A DNA stretch of 51,663 bases from Chara braunii (GCA_003427395.1 BFEA01000050.1:3009535-3061197), one strand, 5' to 3'. Shown: positions 21,047 through 32,104, counted from the first letter of the stretch. Notes: generated by a model not told the origin, from the letters alone. Numbers and translations are program-made.

Positions 21047-21424
21047 GTGACTCGCGCGGTATACTTAAACTTTAAATCAAACTTATTTTCTGTCATTTGC
21101 AAAAACCAGGGCGGATACCCTTGTAAGGGTATTCGCACCGACAACGCGTACCGGAAAGAGCACTTCCCCTTACACAACCGAAAGGAGGCGAAAGCCGCCG
21201 CCATTCTGAAAGAGAGAAGAGAGAAGAAGGAGGCTGAAAAGAAGGCCCTGATAGAAGAACAGGCGGCGAAGTTGAAGAAGATTGAGGAGGAGATGGCCAA
21301 AGAGAAGGAGAGGTTAAGGAAGGAAGAGGAAGAGAAGTTAAAAGCGGTAGAAAAGGAGGAAGAGGTAGAAGAAGAGTCACTGGAAAGGAGAAGAAGGGAG
21401 CAAAGAGGAGAATCCAGTGGATGA
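21047..21424 (+). CDS. Charged coiled-coil N-terminus of Gypsy gag
   Basis: A 125-codon frame whose second half is almost entirely K, E, R and A with heptad-like spacing, so probably a long coiled coil. Its TGA overlaps the ATG of the next gag frame as ATGA (21421-21424). The overlap could permit reinitiation or mark a one-base indel that split a longer gag. Upstream LTR and primer site are not clearly visible. Confidence 0.5.
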   Translation: MTRAVYLNFKSNLFSVICKNQGGYPCKGIRTDNAYRKEHFPLHNRKEAKAAAILKERREKKEAEKKALIEEQAAKLKKIEEEMAKEKERLRKEEEEKLKAVEKEEEVEEESLERRRREQRGESSG

Positions 21425-22875
21425 AAGATGATCAACTGGAGAAGAAGATTACGGAGTGGGTGGCCAATTTATCCTTGGGAGAAGAAGAAGAAGCACTGAT
21501 GTATGTGCTTAGGGACGAACAGGAGGCGGCCTTGAAAGAGTGGGAGGCGGAAGAGGATCCACTCAGGCGTCAGGCCCTAGAGGATGAAAAGAGAATGGAG
21601 TGGAAATTTCGGCTAACAAGGGAGAGAAAAGCAAGATTGGATGCGGTGAGCCGGGCGGCAAAGGAATTGGAAGAAGTGAGGAAGCAGAGGGACCAAATGG
21701 CAACGCAGGTTGATTTGCTGGGGAAGATGGAAATCATGGCGAGGAATATCGAACGCCTGACAGCGGCTCAGGAGGAGCAATACCAATTTATTAGAAGCCA
21801 AGATATTGCTTTGCGCTCAATACAGCTGGGATTCAGGGAGTTCGCAAGGGAGTTAGTGGTACATGCGGGATCCGAGGTGAAAGCCCACCTAGATAGCACA
21901 GAGCGTTATTGCACAGGCGCCATAGAGGGCGCCAAGTTGGCCGCATCCAAGGAGGAAGCGACGCGTCCCCGTAGAGAGCCTGTGAAGGTCAAGTTTGCCG
22001 ACTCCTACAGCAGAAAGAAGGAGGAGAACTTTGATAATTGGGAAGCCAACATTAAGACGTACGTGCACTTGCAGAACGTTGCTCCCGACGAGCACGTCCT
22101 GATCGCTATACACGCCCTTAGGGAGAAAGCAGCGAGCTTCGCCCGTTCCCTGTGTCGAGCTGCCAACTGCAATGATGATTTGGTGGCGTATTCCGCGTTC
22201 ACTCCCCTCAGTGACTTTCTTAAGTTGCTAAGAGAACGGTTTGCAGACATGACCCGTAGTGACAAAGCGTCAGATAAGCTGCAAACCATCCATTCTCATC
22301 AGTGGAGGAGTGCAAGGGCACTCAAAGGTGTGATGGACGAGTTGGTCATCGTTCCTGACCATGGGGTCACTGAGACCCAATTGGTCAATCTCTTTTACTG
22401 CGCTATGCCCGAACAGTTACGCGGGCATTTCTTTGAAAAGAGCCAGCAACCTACCATGACCTACGATGCACTTAGCAGGGAAGTGGTAGCGTTTGAAGCA
22501 CGGTCGGCGTCAGTTTCCACTTTCTGGCACAAAGACCTGGACAAAGGCAAAAAGTGGAAGGGTCGTACTATCTCAGGTCAAGTCAAGACCAAGGATCATT
22601 TGATCCTTACATTAGATGATGGAGGTATGGACCAAGTCCCCTACGAACAGATAGAGTGGGGACTAGAGGAAGAAGAGGACAGTAGCGCTAACCAGGGGAG
22701 GACTTACGTTGCTGTCGCGGCCGGAGGGAGGCCGCAAGGAAGAGGAGGAGGCCAGGGCCAAGGGGGCCGGGCCTTAGGTGGCCGTTCCCAGGGCGATCAG
22801 GGGGTTGGCGGTAGAGGAGGAAACCGCCAAGCGGGAGGAAGGGGTCAAGGTCCCCTGCAAAAACCGTTCTGGTAA
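21421..22875 (+). CDS. Ty3/Gypsy gag (capsid region)
   Basis: A 484-codon frame. Residues 1-120 are acidic and coiled-coil-like. Residues about 185-360 form a capsid-like region with the usual aromatic and hydrophobic pattern (FDNWEANIKTYVHLQNV, then LREKAASFARSL, then FLKLLRERFADMT). The C-terminus is a glycine/arginine-rich RGG-like stretch. Gag would assemble the particle around the element RNA. The next domain, a CCHC knuckle, is in another frame from about 22800, so either a shift is used or an indel is present. Confidence 0.75.
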   Translation: MKDDQLEKKITEWVANLSLGEEEEALMYVLRDEQEAALKEWEAEEDPLRRQALEDEKRMEWKFRLTRERKARLDAVSRAAKELEEVRKQRDQMATQVDLLGKMEIMARNIERLTAAQEEQYQFIRSQDIALRSIQLGFREFARELVVHAGSEVKAHLDSTERYCTGAIEGAKLAASKEEATRPRREPVKVKFADSYSRKKEENFDNWEANIKTYVHLQNVAPDEHVLIAIHALREKAASFARSLCRAANCNDDLVAYSAFTPLSDFLKLLRERFADMTRSDKASDKLQTIHSHQWRSARALKGVMDELVIVPDHGVTETQLVNLFYCAMPEQLRGHFFEKSQQPTMTYDALSREVVAFEARSASVSTFWHKDLDKGKKWKGRTISGQVKTKDHLILTLDDGGMDQVPYEQIEWGLEEEEDSSANQGRTYVAVAAGGRPQGRGGGQGQGGRALGGRSQGDQGVGGRGGNRQAGGRGQGPLQKPFW

Positions 22876-23107
22876 CCGTTCACCTAATAGGGGTAATAGG
22901 TCACCCTATAGGAGAGGTGGTTGGCACCCAGGTCTGCCACAGGGCCGACCTTGGGAGGATTTGGGCCTGGACCAGCGCGTTTGGCAGCAGCGTGTGGATC
23001 AGGGGCAGTGCGTATTTTGCGGTGACCCTGGCCACATCATTCGATTTTGTCCGAAGTATCGAGAGGCCCGATGGGCTGCCCAACAAGCAAAAGGCAGCCG
23101 CCAGTAG
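22800..23107 (+). CDS. Gag nucleocapsid zinc knuckle (+1 frame)
   Basis: This frame overlaps the end of the capsid frame. It encodes an R/G-rich stretch and then CVFCGDPGHIIRFC, a canonical CX2CX4HX4C knuckle (about 23008-23051), and ends at a TAG near 23105. The following protease returns to the capsid frame, so the two frame changes compensate. Whether this is programmed or due to indels cannot be told from one copy. Confidence 0.65.
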
Positions 23108-23109
23108 GG

Positions 23110-23661
23110 GTCGCAACTGCCCTTACCATAAGGCCATGTGGGGAAACGAGCGCGAGCAGGCAAGAAACTCCCACACCACATGAGCCTAAGGCAGAGGTTG
23201 CAGGCCGGTGCCTAGACAGTTGTCCAGAGACTGCTTGTGTTAGAGTCTCTTTATGCACCTCCCTCACAAGCGTGGCTGATGAGTTGAAGGAGAGGATGCC
23301 CGCCTGGGCCAAGATGAAGAAAGAGAGTAAAGGACAGCTAGTTTTAGTAGACGTAGAAGTTTTTAGAAGTAGAGTAGGAGCCCTTATAGATTCAGGGGCT
23401 AACCGCAATTATATTAGCCGTAGAGCGCTGAAGAAGCTGAGGCTAGGGCTGGAAGTCCAGAAGTTAGAAGAACCCATAGTGAGTGTCCTCGCAGACAACC
23501 GCACTATGCGTGTTGAGGACTATGTAGAGGGAGTCCAGGCGTATTTCCGCCTAGAGAAAGATGGGAAGGTGGAGAAAGTTCTCCATTCCCTGACTCTCCT
23601 CGCACAAGACGAAAGTGGTCAAATACACTTTGTCGGGTGGAGGGACCGCCAGATTACGTAA
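23110..23661 (+). CDS. Gypsy aspartic protease fragment
   Basis: The frame is open from 23047 and overlaps the knuckle frame. It contains ALIDSGANRNYISRRAL (about 23380-23430), where DSGA is the active-site loop of retroviral-type aspartic proteases. A downstream VLADNRTMRV stretch fits the flap region. It would cut the Gag-Pol precursor. The open frame stops near 23660, and a truncated LINE tail begins about 175 bp later. RT, RNase H and integrase are missing, so the element is incomplete. Confidence 0.75.
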   Translation, partial: VATALTIRPCGETSASRQETPTPHEPKAEVAGRCLDSCPETACVRVSLCTSLTSVADELKERMPAWAKMKKESKGQLVLVDVEVFRSRVGALIDSGANRNYISRRALKKLRLGLEVQKLEEPIVSVLADNRTMRVEDYVEGVQAYFRLEKDGKVEKVLHSLTLLAQDESGQIHFVGWRDRQIT

Positions 23662-23837
23662 GTTCAAAGCTAGTCGTCACACAACCTTCTGATCAGTCGG
23701 AAAATAACGAATATGATGACACAAAAAATAAAATAAAATAAATGCCCAAGCACTGCGACAACAACAGCCCCGCCCCCCTGTTCGTCCCTTTCCTTGGCCG
23801 CAGCTGGCTGCAGCGGGTCCACTTGTTATGATGTAAA

Positions 23838-23982
23838 GGGACGCTGGACCCGTTTTCCAGCAGGTGTAGCTCCCCACCAATGGAACAGAGCCATCCAACG
23901 AGCGAGGATAGTAGACGGGGTGTCTGCTCTTATCAGCACCTCCCCTACAGCCCGTCATCGGTGTTCAAAAAAAAAAAAAGAA
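23838..23982 (+). mobile_element. LINE tail-only insertion with A-run
   Basis: The hairpin tail motif (23838-23884) is followed by about 80 bp of unique 3' UTR and an A-run (23968-23980). No LINE reading frame lies before it. I read this as a severely 5'-truncated LINE copy inserted downstream of the protease fragment. Confidence 0.6.
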
Positions 23983-24362
23983 TATGCTTTCATTAACAAT
24001 GGAGTTGTCGAGGGTGGATGGCACTCTAGTGTCTTTTGGCCGGAGCCGGGGCGGGTCGCTTTGCCCTGTGGCCTAGCAGGTGGGGGGGTTTCTGGGGTGG
24101 GTCGTTGCACTCTGTAACCTAGCAGTTGGGGGCATGAGGCCTGGTAGAGATTGGGCATTGGGATATAGGGGGGAGGCAGGTAGGGTTGGGCTGCTGAAAG
24201 GCCCTAAGGCAGGTGGTTTTTTCGTTCGGAATGCTTCTTTGAGCCGAGCTTTGGGGGACAGAAAATTTTAGTGTTCTTGTGTAGAATACACAATTGTCTT
24301 TTGGCCCTGGTATTTCAAGGATTTCCTCATAAATTTCTCATTTTTTCAATATAATCTTGAAT

Positions 24363-24410
24363 GGGACGCTGGGCCCGGTTCCCAGCACGTGCTGCTCCCC
24401 ACGAATAGAT
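24363..24410 (+). repeat. LINE 3' tail motif, diverged copy
   Basis: It starts GGGACGCTGGGCCCGG. The stem is changed on both sides (GCTGGG/CCCAGC), so pairing is kept. CTCCCCACGAATAGATTGAG follows. It lies about 135 bp upstream of LINE-C on the same strand. Confidence 0.6.
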
Positions 24411-24544
24411 TGAGTTTGATGCTTTGGTTCTCCTTCGGTGTAATATAAGTGCAATTCTGCTTTCTGGACAGCATTCGGCTATCTGACGTTTGATGTGATT
24501 TGCAATCTGGAAATCTGTGATTTCACTATTGCTCGTTTTACTTG

Positions 24545-27500
24545 CATTTCTATAAGTTCAATATCTCGTTGCTGAAACTCCCCGCTCTTAAAGATCTGGT
24601 CAAAGAATATTGGGAGTACTGGGTATCAAACCTGGAACAAGTTGTCTCCAAAGTGGAATGGTTCAATGAAGGAGTGGCCCACTTGAGGGACAGAGTAAAG
24701 AAGTTCTCGATTGCTTATGCTCGAGAAAGCAAGGCAATATTAGACAAACTGCTAAACAAATTGGAAGCCTGGGACCACAAACTACAAACTGACCCGTTGA
24801 ACGACACAATCTATAATGAGTTACAAGCGGCGAGGGATCATCTGCAGTCCTACCTTGACACACAGGCTGAAGCATGGCGCATTCATGCACGAGTACGCCG
24901 ACAAGACACGGAGGGAACAATGGCAAAATCATTTTTTAGGAAAGCTCAAGCCAGAGCAAGACAAACAACTGTTTCCTCGCTGCGCCACCCCTTTGATCAC
25001 TCTTTGCCGGTGGCAAATAATGCATACGCGATCGTGGATTATGCCGCCCAATTCTACCAAAAACTGTATACCTCGGAGTCGATGCAATGGGGGGAACAAC
25101 ATCTAGCCGAAGCCCGGGAAACAATGCTCCGACATCTCCCAGCAATGCTTTCGTCAACCCAACGTCAGCAGCTGGAACAACCTCTATCTATAGATGAGAT
25201 TCTGGAAGCCCTCAAGGGGATGGATGATGAAAAAACACCAGGCCTCGACTCTTTTCCAAAAGAATTTTGGTTGAAATATTGGGAAATATTCCAGAAGAGC
25301 ATTGCATCCTACGTACACGCAGTGCAAAGGGAAGGGACATTTGGGGGACTGATTAACCAAGGAGTCACCACACTCCTCTACAAGAAGGGGACAAAGCAGA
25401 CGTTAGAAACTACCGCCCGATTACCCTTCTCCCCCTCCCATACAAAATGGTGTCTAAGACCCTCACTAATAGACGCCTTCCACATATGAACCACCTGGTT
25501 TTCCAAGATCAAATTGGATTCATGCCACAAAGGAACATCCAAGATAATGTTCTATTAGTGAATGAGACCATCAAGTACGCCAGACAACACAGTAAGGAAG
25601 TTGCGGTTCTCTTCATAGACTTTGAGAAGGCCTATGACCACGTGGACAGGGACTTCTTGGATTGCTGTCTAGATAAAATGAATTTTGGAGAGGGATTCCG
25701 GTCGTGGGTATCCATCATGCACAGGTCCGCTGCCACACATGTTATGGTTAATGGCCACCTGTCCCCTCCATTCGCTCTACAACGATCGGTTAGGCAAGGA
25801 GACCCCGTTGCCCCCCTCCTCTTCGTACTAGTAATGGAGGCATTGGCAACAATGATCAGAGCCAACCCACATATACAGCGTATAGACATCCCGGAGCTGC
25901 CCCCACATATGGTGCCGGTAACCTCCCTATTTGTCGATGACCTCACAATACTCATTCGAGCTACAATCAAGCTCTAACAGAAACTATTCAAATTTTCGCA
26001 GTTGCAGTAGACATGAAGGTGAACTGGGGGATGAAGACTGAAGGCTGGTGGTTGTCCTCACAAGACACCCACCCGCCGCAGCAGCCGCCAATCAATTGGC
26101 GCCCAAAGCAAGAAGCTATTCGAATACTTGGGATTCCTCTGACGACCATGGACCCTCCCTCAGATCATGGGCAGACTCTGGTCCAAACAGCACTCCAAAG
26201 ATTGGCCACATGGGATGGCCTCCACACTTCACTGGTAGGAAGGGCGCTTGCGATAAACAATGCCATCCTCGCCACGATTTGGTATAAAATGGCCTTCTGG
26301 GAAATCCCAAAAAACCAGCTTAAACAACTGCGAGCAGCACTGTCAGCCTACCTGTGGAGAAATGATCACAAGTTGACGAGATGTTTAAAAAGGGTGGGCT
26401 GGAAGTATGTATCTCAGCCAAAGAGAGTGGGTGGATTGGGCATTTTAGATCCGGGTGATGAAATTAAAGCCCTCCTGTTTAAAGTCATCATCCGTCTACT
26501 TCTTGCAAACGACATCCCATGGCTCCCACTGGCATATATACAACTGGCGAATCTGGCCCCTCCCTCCCACTATGACACTCCGGTCCACCCCCTCATGTGG
26601 TTCACAAACACAACATGGTCCATCCCGAATCCCCCACGCCAGAAAAGGGACGGAACGGCTAGAAACAGGGTGAGATGGGACCTCAAACAGGACCCTATGT
26701 GGATCACAATGCTGAATCTCTGGAGGCAGATGGGGCCATCCAAGAAGGCGCCGCCGTTGAGATGGCAAGAGATATGGCGGCAACCTTTGTTCGGAAACCC
26801 GCACATCTGCGATGAAACCGGATCCCCCCTCTCTCTGCAGACCGGCTCGCACTGACTTACATGGGTGAAAAAAGGCCTTTTCGTAGTGGGGGATCTTTGG
26901 GACAGTCAGAGAGGCACCTGGAAGACGGTAGAACAATTGCGACTAAAGCTAAAACATATAAAGAAAATTCAGGAGAAGTTGGGCCCCATACACTGCGCAG
27001 TTCTGCCCGCTTGGGTGGCGGCCCTGGAGGATGGACCAACAGTGCGCTGCCAAGACTGGGTTATAAGGATTACCGATAATCCGATCCCTATGACCATCTT
27101 CAGAGTTGGCCACAACACCGACCATGGAGTGCAGCTGCAGGCCTATGCACCAGATATGCCGGGAGCGCGCTGGGCTTCGCTGAAAAGGAACCATGATTTG
27201 GACTGCATACTCCCACTAGAAGAACTATCTAGGATAAGAGTCGTNGGGACTGAGGACTTAGGCTATTTTGCTTATGAAATGACTACCGCGGTGTGTGCAC
27301 TCCCATTCGACCCTGAAGAGTGGGAGTGGAAAGGCTGCAAACCGACACAGATTTGGCAATACACGGTGAGAGGAGGCTATAAACAAGCGCACAAAAAGCA
27401 CAACTCCACGATGGTGGTACAAAAGAGATGGAGGAGGGATTGGCCACTGCAAGATAGGGATTTGTGCCACATTCCTTGGCCCATATATGCACACATAATG

Positions 27501-28240
27501 CCGACATCTCACAGGGCCCTGCAGTGGCAGATAACACACCGCTGTCTCCCGACGCCAGACTGGATAATAGCACGCACTAAGCTGGAACAGGAAGAAGTCA
27601 TGTCCCCCATTTGTTCTTTCTGCGGGGAAGGTGCGCAACACAGACGTGCAGATCTGGAACACTGTCTGTTGGCGTGCCCAATGGCACTGCAGGTGTGGCA
27701 ATGGTGGGACGCGATGTGGCATGAGCTCACTGCATCGCCCTTCCAATGGAATGTGGCCCTCATCCTATTAGGCAACAGGAAAAGCTTTCCGTCCGCTTGG
27801 TCGCTCTTCTAGGCGAACCTCTTTAAATACATGAGGCTTGCCCTGCTCAGCAGAACGCAAAGAAGGTAACTTCGGCTTCCATCAAGCCAAACAAGAACTA
27901 CTCGAAGTGATCAGAGCAAATTTGCTGAGAGCTAGCCAAAAGTTAAAAAAAAAGGTGGGGGCAACTCAAGACAGGGAGGGCAAACATCGAGCGATCAAGG
28001 CCTTTACACAAACATGGTTAGACCCCAATTGTAAAATGGCAGAAGTACAACCCGATGGCAGTCTGGTGTGGAAGAACTGGGCCGTGGAGGACCACCGGTG
28101 GACTTACAGATCGCCGAACTGCTTCCATACACCTCTTCCCGGAAACCCGGACCGAGCGTTGGACGAAGTACCACGAAGCAATAACGACCGGGCCTTATCC
28201 CAGGACTGCCGGGAATGTCCCTCTCCATCACCGCCTATGC
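24545..28240 (+). pseudogene. LINE-C ORF2 fragment: reverse transcriptase and zinc knuckle, 5'-truncated
   Basis: A LINE ORF2 that begins after the endonuclease (FYKFNISLLK) and keeps the RT: KTPGLDSFPKEFW (about 25230), QIGFMPQRNIQDN (about 25515), FIDFEKAYDHVD (about 25620), QRSVRQGDP (about 25785) and FVDD at the catalytic site (about 25930; LINE-A has FADD). The C-terminal HRCLPTPDW, CSFCGEG, and H and C residues of the zinc region lie at 27540-27680. It is broken by frame changes near 25430, 25980 and 27815 and a TGA at 26853. Sequence is more GC-rich than LINE-A and ends in poly-A, so it is a different family. A single N lies at 27245. Confidence 0.85.
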
Positions 28241-28244
28241 AATC

Positions 28245-28721
28245 CCCCCTCCCTCGTCCCATCCCCCTCCTCCTGCCCCTCTGCCGTTCCCCCCTTTGCC
28301 CTCCGCCACGCCTCCCGCAACTCTCGTACCACCCGCTCCACCCCCTTCACAGTCCCCCCCTATCCCGTCCCAGCCGCCCCCTTCTGTCCCGTTGCCGCCT
28401 CCCTCCCTTCCCTTCGCTCTGTCCCCTCCCCTGTTCTCTCAATCAGCCCTGTGAGTGGCCAGCCAGCCTGAGACTACAACTGCGCACCACTATAACTGTA
28501 CACTGCTAATCTGTCAGATTGGCTATTAATGGAGATGCTGGCCTGTCTTCCAGAGTAGGGGCTGGGAGAGCCGTGGTCCAGCTGACACCATATACACAAC
28601 AATGGACCAAGAGGTCTGTTCAATCAAACCAAAGGTGCAAGGATTAGATTGCGCATTGCTCCCCTGTTGACGCAGGTACAAGGATCAGATTGCGGTACGC
28701 AGAACTTATGAAAAGGCAGAG

Positions 28722-28723
<2 letters not shown>
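28245..28723 (+). other. LINE-C 3' untranslated region
   Basis: C/T-rich sequence with proline-coding phantom frames, followed by unique sequence up to the poly-A tract. A duplicated phrase (RTTGCGNATTGCTC or AAGGATCAGATTGCGG) occurs near 28640 and 28680. No gene is seen. Confidence 0.5.
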
Positions 28724-28757
<34 letters not shown>

Positions 28758-28808
28758 AAAAAAAAATTTTTTAATATTTTCATAAAAAAAAAAAAAAAAA
28801 AAAAAAAG
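28724..28808 (+). repeat. Poly-A tract ending LINE-C
   Basis: Two long A-runs are split by a short TTTTTTAATATTTTCAT segment. An A-tail after a LINE 3' UTR is the expected result of target-primed reverse transcription. The hairpin tail motif of the LINE-A family is absent here. Confidence 0.7.
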
Positions 28809-29202
28809 CATACCTTGTGATTGCGGTCGGATTCACGATGCTACAGTACTAGCGTGTGCACAAGGTAAGTGAGGTGGTTAGTTGCCGTAGCATGGAATAT
28901 GCCCTGCCTCGCTGGCAGGGCACCACAACAACATGAAACGAACAAAGAAAAAACAAAAACAAAAGCAATCAGGCACCGCACATAGAGGCCAGATAGATTC
29001 CTCAAAGTACTGGTGTGACTTCCACCTCCGTGAGGGCCTTCCCCGATGTTGCTGCATTAGAGGTTCCTCCTTTTTTTCCTTTTTTTTTCCCTTCTTTCTC
29101 TCATTTTCGCATTGTCGGCCTCCAACCCTGCCCCGAGCCCCCGACTTTTTCGGAGTAAGCTACTTTTGAGACTTAGCTTCCTAGTGAGAAAGGTAGTGGT
29201 GG

Positions 29203-29237
29203 TTTAAAAAGAAAAGAAAAGAAAAGAAAAGAAAACA
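29203..29237 (+). repeat. (AAAAG)n microsatellite
   Basis: About five AAAAG units directly upstream of the LINE-D 5' junction. The 28.8-29.2 kb stretch before it holds no recognised gene. Confidence 0.7.
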
Positions 29238-29239
29238 AC

Positions 29240-30805
29240 TGGGGTATCCTTGACCACTATCAACAAGGTGGGAGAAGCATGTGGTGGGTAAACTTCATTC
29301 ATTTGAAAGAAACTGTAAACCCCTAAAACAGGTCGTTCCGCTGCTCCCCGGAAGGAACAACGGTAGTGAAACTCTCTCAGGTGCGGCAAGACAATGTTAT
29401 CCAAAAATGCACTCCACAAGAAATGATAACATGCCAAAAAGAGGAAGTATATAGAATCAGAGTGCTTCATGAAAATGAACAATGGATAGCCTATTACCCG
29501 GGTACCCCCGTTCACCATTTAGCCCTGGATCCACTGGAGTGGTCATGGTCGACCCCGAGAAGGCAAGGTAAGAGATCCACCAAATCACTATATGCCTTAA
29601 CAGTCAAATCAACCTACAAGCTCCTAAGACCAAAGGCTAGTCTGCGTGACCAGGTGGAGGAGCGTTGGAGAAATCACCTGAACATCAGCAACGCGGAGCT
29701 GAGACCAATTAGATGGTTCAGGGTTGCCAAGTCAAAGCCGGCCAAACTGGCCTCACTCCAATGGCAGCTAGAGCACCGCTGCCTTCCAACAAACAATTGG
29801 TTGATAGATAGAACATCCCTGGAACAAAGAGGGCTTGCTCTCCCATGGTGCAAGCTGTGCACAAATGTGTTCCCTTCTAGGAAACAGACAGAAACAATTG
29901 AACACATATTTCTCCAATGCCCAGGTGCGCTCTGGCTGTGGCGATGGTGGGACCTAGAAACAAAGGCCCAGTGGCCCTGGGACTGGAAAGCCTTGCTGTG
30001 CGAAGTCTGGCCCAAGGGCCCTCTAGAACAGCTCGACGAATTCACCGGCAATATGTTCAGGATGGGACGACGGGTGATTCTCTGGGCACTATGGAGACGA
30101 CGCTGGACCTTCGAGCTGGAGGGGGCGAGGTTGGACCTGAATTTACAGCAAGTGTTCAGCAACAGATCCAAATAGAAATAACTGCAAAATGGAACGGTGT
30201 CAGAACACAGATCCGACTCCTGAACAGGCGAAAAGACATCAAACAAAAAATTCAGGAATTCAGCTCAAACTGGCTTAGGGGTGCAAACGGAGGGAGGATA
30301 GGAATGGTAGAATGGAATGGAGAACACAAAGAATCAGGGGAGGGCCAAGGAGGGATGGAGATAGTAAGAGACTACCGATTGGTGTTCCATGAATGGACCA
30401 AAGTGGATGCAGCAATCCCATTGAAACCCCCCGAAGAATTCCCTGACTTCTTCCCCCTTCCATCAAACTGTCTAGTGGACATGCAGTGGTACGGAATGGA
30501 GGGATGATCTTAAGAGAGTTTGGACAGGCGGCTATAGTCTAGGTTCACCCCCTCCCTCAAAGCCCACTCCCGAGACACAGGAAGCTCAGCACTAGTTTGA
30601 CAGGTGAGATCTGGCACCATAAGGAATGGTGAAGAGGTGCGGGAGCCATCCAAAGAGTGGAATTAGGTCCTTGATGGAAGAATAGACAGGGGAGTTGGGT
30701 ACAATCACAGCAGACATCAGCAGCCATCCCTGAATATTCTTGTTCTATCTTGTTAAAGGGACGCTGGACCCGCTTTCCAGCAGGTGATACTCCCCACCAA
30801 TAGGT
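29240..30805 (+). pseudogene. LINE-D: 5'-truncated LINE-A-family copy with 3' tail
   Basis: It retains only the ORF2 C-terminus. LLRPKASLRDQVEERW, LQWQLEHRCLPTNNW and EHIFLQCPGALWLWRWWD align with LINE-A 1140-840. The zinc region reads CKLCTNVF, then H and C. A frame change near 30130-30170 moves the last 110 codons to the other frame, ending at 30507. The 3' UTR ends in the hairpin tail motif (30758-30805), which ties the motif to this family. The 5' end falls near the AAAAG repeat, as expected for incomplete reverse transcription. Confidence 0.85.
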
Positions 30806-31513
30806 GGAGTCTCGCCCAAAGTGCTAGCGGGACCCTCGGCTAGACACTCTTGCCCAATTGGTTAAAACTGCAATCCACTTAGCAACACGAATGGACATCT
30901 GATTCCATCACGAGTGGAGCTCTTCTACCGTGAATGAAAAAATTAGGGGCAGTGGTAGGTAGGTAGTGTGAGGTGAAATTGAGAGAAGAATGTAGCTTAA
31001 AAAAAAAGAAAAAAAAAAGAAAAAACATCGCGAAATGACAAAAGCAAGTTGCCACCCGGAAATGTTGCAAAATGACAAAAGCAAGCTGCCAGGGGAAACT
31101 TTTCCCGCCAGCCAGTCGAACTACTGCCTGGTGCTGGTTTTCCCTTCGCCCAAAGGCACTGTCTTGCAGGGCCAGCTTCTTCTTTTGAATATTATGTGGA
31201 TGTAGATGTGGTTGTGGATTTGATGTGGATAAAAGCTGCCCATGTATACGATATCAAATCATTCAAATGTATGCAAGTTCAACTTGGCTTAATTGGTGAC
31301 TAAGTCCAGTGTGTCATGTGCCTTGGACTGCCATTTGCCTCTCTCTTTGTGCCTTTGCGCTTTGCGATGCATGGTTCCTGCAGCTATGGCAGCAGAAAGA
31401 TCATATACAATGGTGAGGGCTTGCCTGCCAACCTGAAAATTGGGTGGGAAAAAACGCAAAAGAGGTTGTCACACTCATATCTAACATTTATGTGGCATGA
31501 TGCTCTGCAACAG
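30806..31513 (+). other. Upstream intron of the phototropin gene (3' part)
   Basis: No exon of the first LOV1 half is seen here. A candidate branch point CTAAC (31481-31485) lies 29 nt before the acceptor AG at 31512-31513. The intron must start further upstream, probably outside the window. Confidence 0.55.
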
Positions 31514-31696
31514 CCGATTTTTGCAGGGAAAGGACACAGACAGGGCAGAGGTTGGTCGACTCAAAAAGGCCATTAAGGAAGGAAAGTCCTACTGTGGGCG
31601 CTTGTTGAACTACAGGAAGGACGGAAAACCATTTTGGAACCTTCTTACCGTTTCGCCAGTCACAAGTGACGCAGGAAGAGTTGTCAAATATATTGG
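31514..31696 (+). CDS. PHOT: Phototropin exon: second half of LOV1 domain
   Basis: This 183-nt exon encodes RFLQGKDTDRAEVGRL, then YCGRLLNYRKDG, then PFWNLLTVSPV and KYIG, the core of a plant LOV1 (FMN-binding blue-light sensor) domain. FMN-contacting residues are present: R and Q of RFLQ, N of LLNY and N of FWNLL. The exon starts with a C that completes a codon split as TG/C. This supplies the photoreactive cysteine of NCRFLQ if the previous exon ends AACTG. The donor GTGAGA at 31697 leaves a phase-2 junction (GG/A) that joins cleanly to 43381. Phototropins are plasma-membrane-associated Ser/Thr kinases controlling phototropism and chloroplast movement. A neochrome-type LOV module is a less likely alternative. 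Confidence 0.9.
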
Positions 31697-32033
31697 GTGA
31701 GAGATTTACTCGCTATTTCTTTCCTTCCATTGCATTCATGTATCTAACTCTTTATACCTGCACTCTGAACGCAACGCGAACTTATCAAGCATCGAAAGTT
31801 TCGAAACCAAATGAGATAGCTGTATGGAAACTCCATTCTATACGTCGCATACGATGATCTTACAGCAGGCAGCCGGTCATCAAGGAGACAGGCTGAAGAG
31901 CAGTCGCTGCGGAAGCAATACCGATACATGTAGTCAATCCCCTGACTTGAGCAGGAAAATGAATGATGTAGATTAGCGCATGTTAATGCGTGGGGAAGGT
32001 GCACAGAGATGTAAATTCAGAAACTTTGAATGC

Positions 32034-32068
32034 ATATATGTATATATATCGTCATATATATATATATC

Positions 32069-32104
<36 letters not shown>

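Noticed and set aside
28055-28471. Proline-rich frames after LINE-C
   Set aside because: C-rich 3' UTR sequence. Three frames are open at once, with no domain.
31280-31300. Possible donor AATTG/GTGACT for the first LOV1 half
   Set aside because: It would supply AAT-TG before a GT, but none of the frames before it resembles a LOV1 N-terminal half.
31497-31513. Upstream extension of the LOV1 exon, reading CNSRFLQG
   Set aside because: This would replace the photoactive Cys by Ser, and the frame hits a stop 15 nt before the ATG. The upstream codons do not resemble a LOV domain. An acceptor at 31512-31513 explains the data better.
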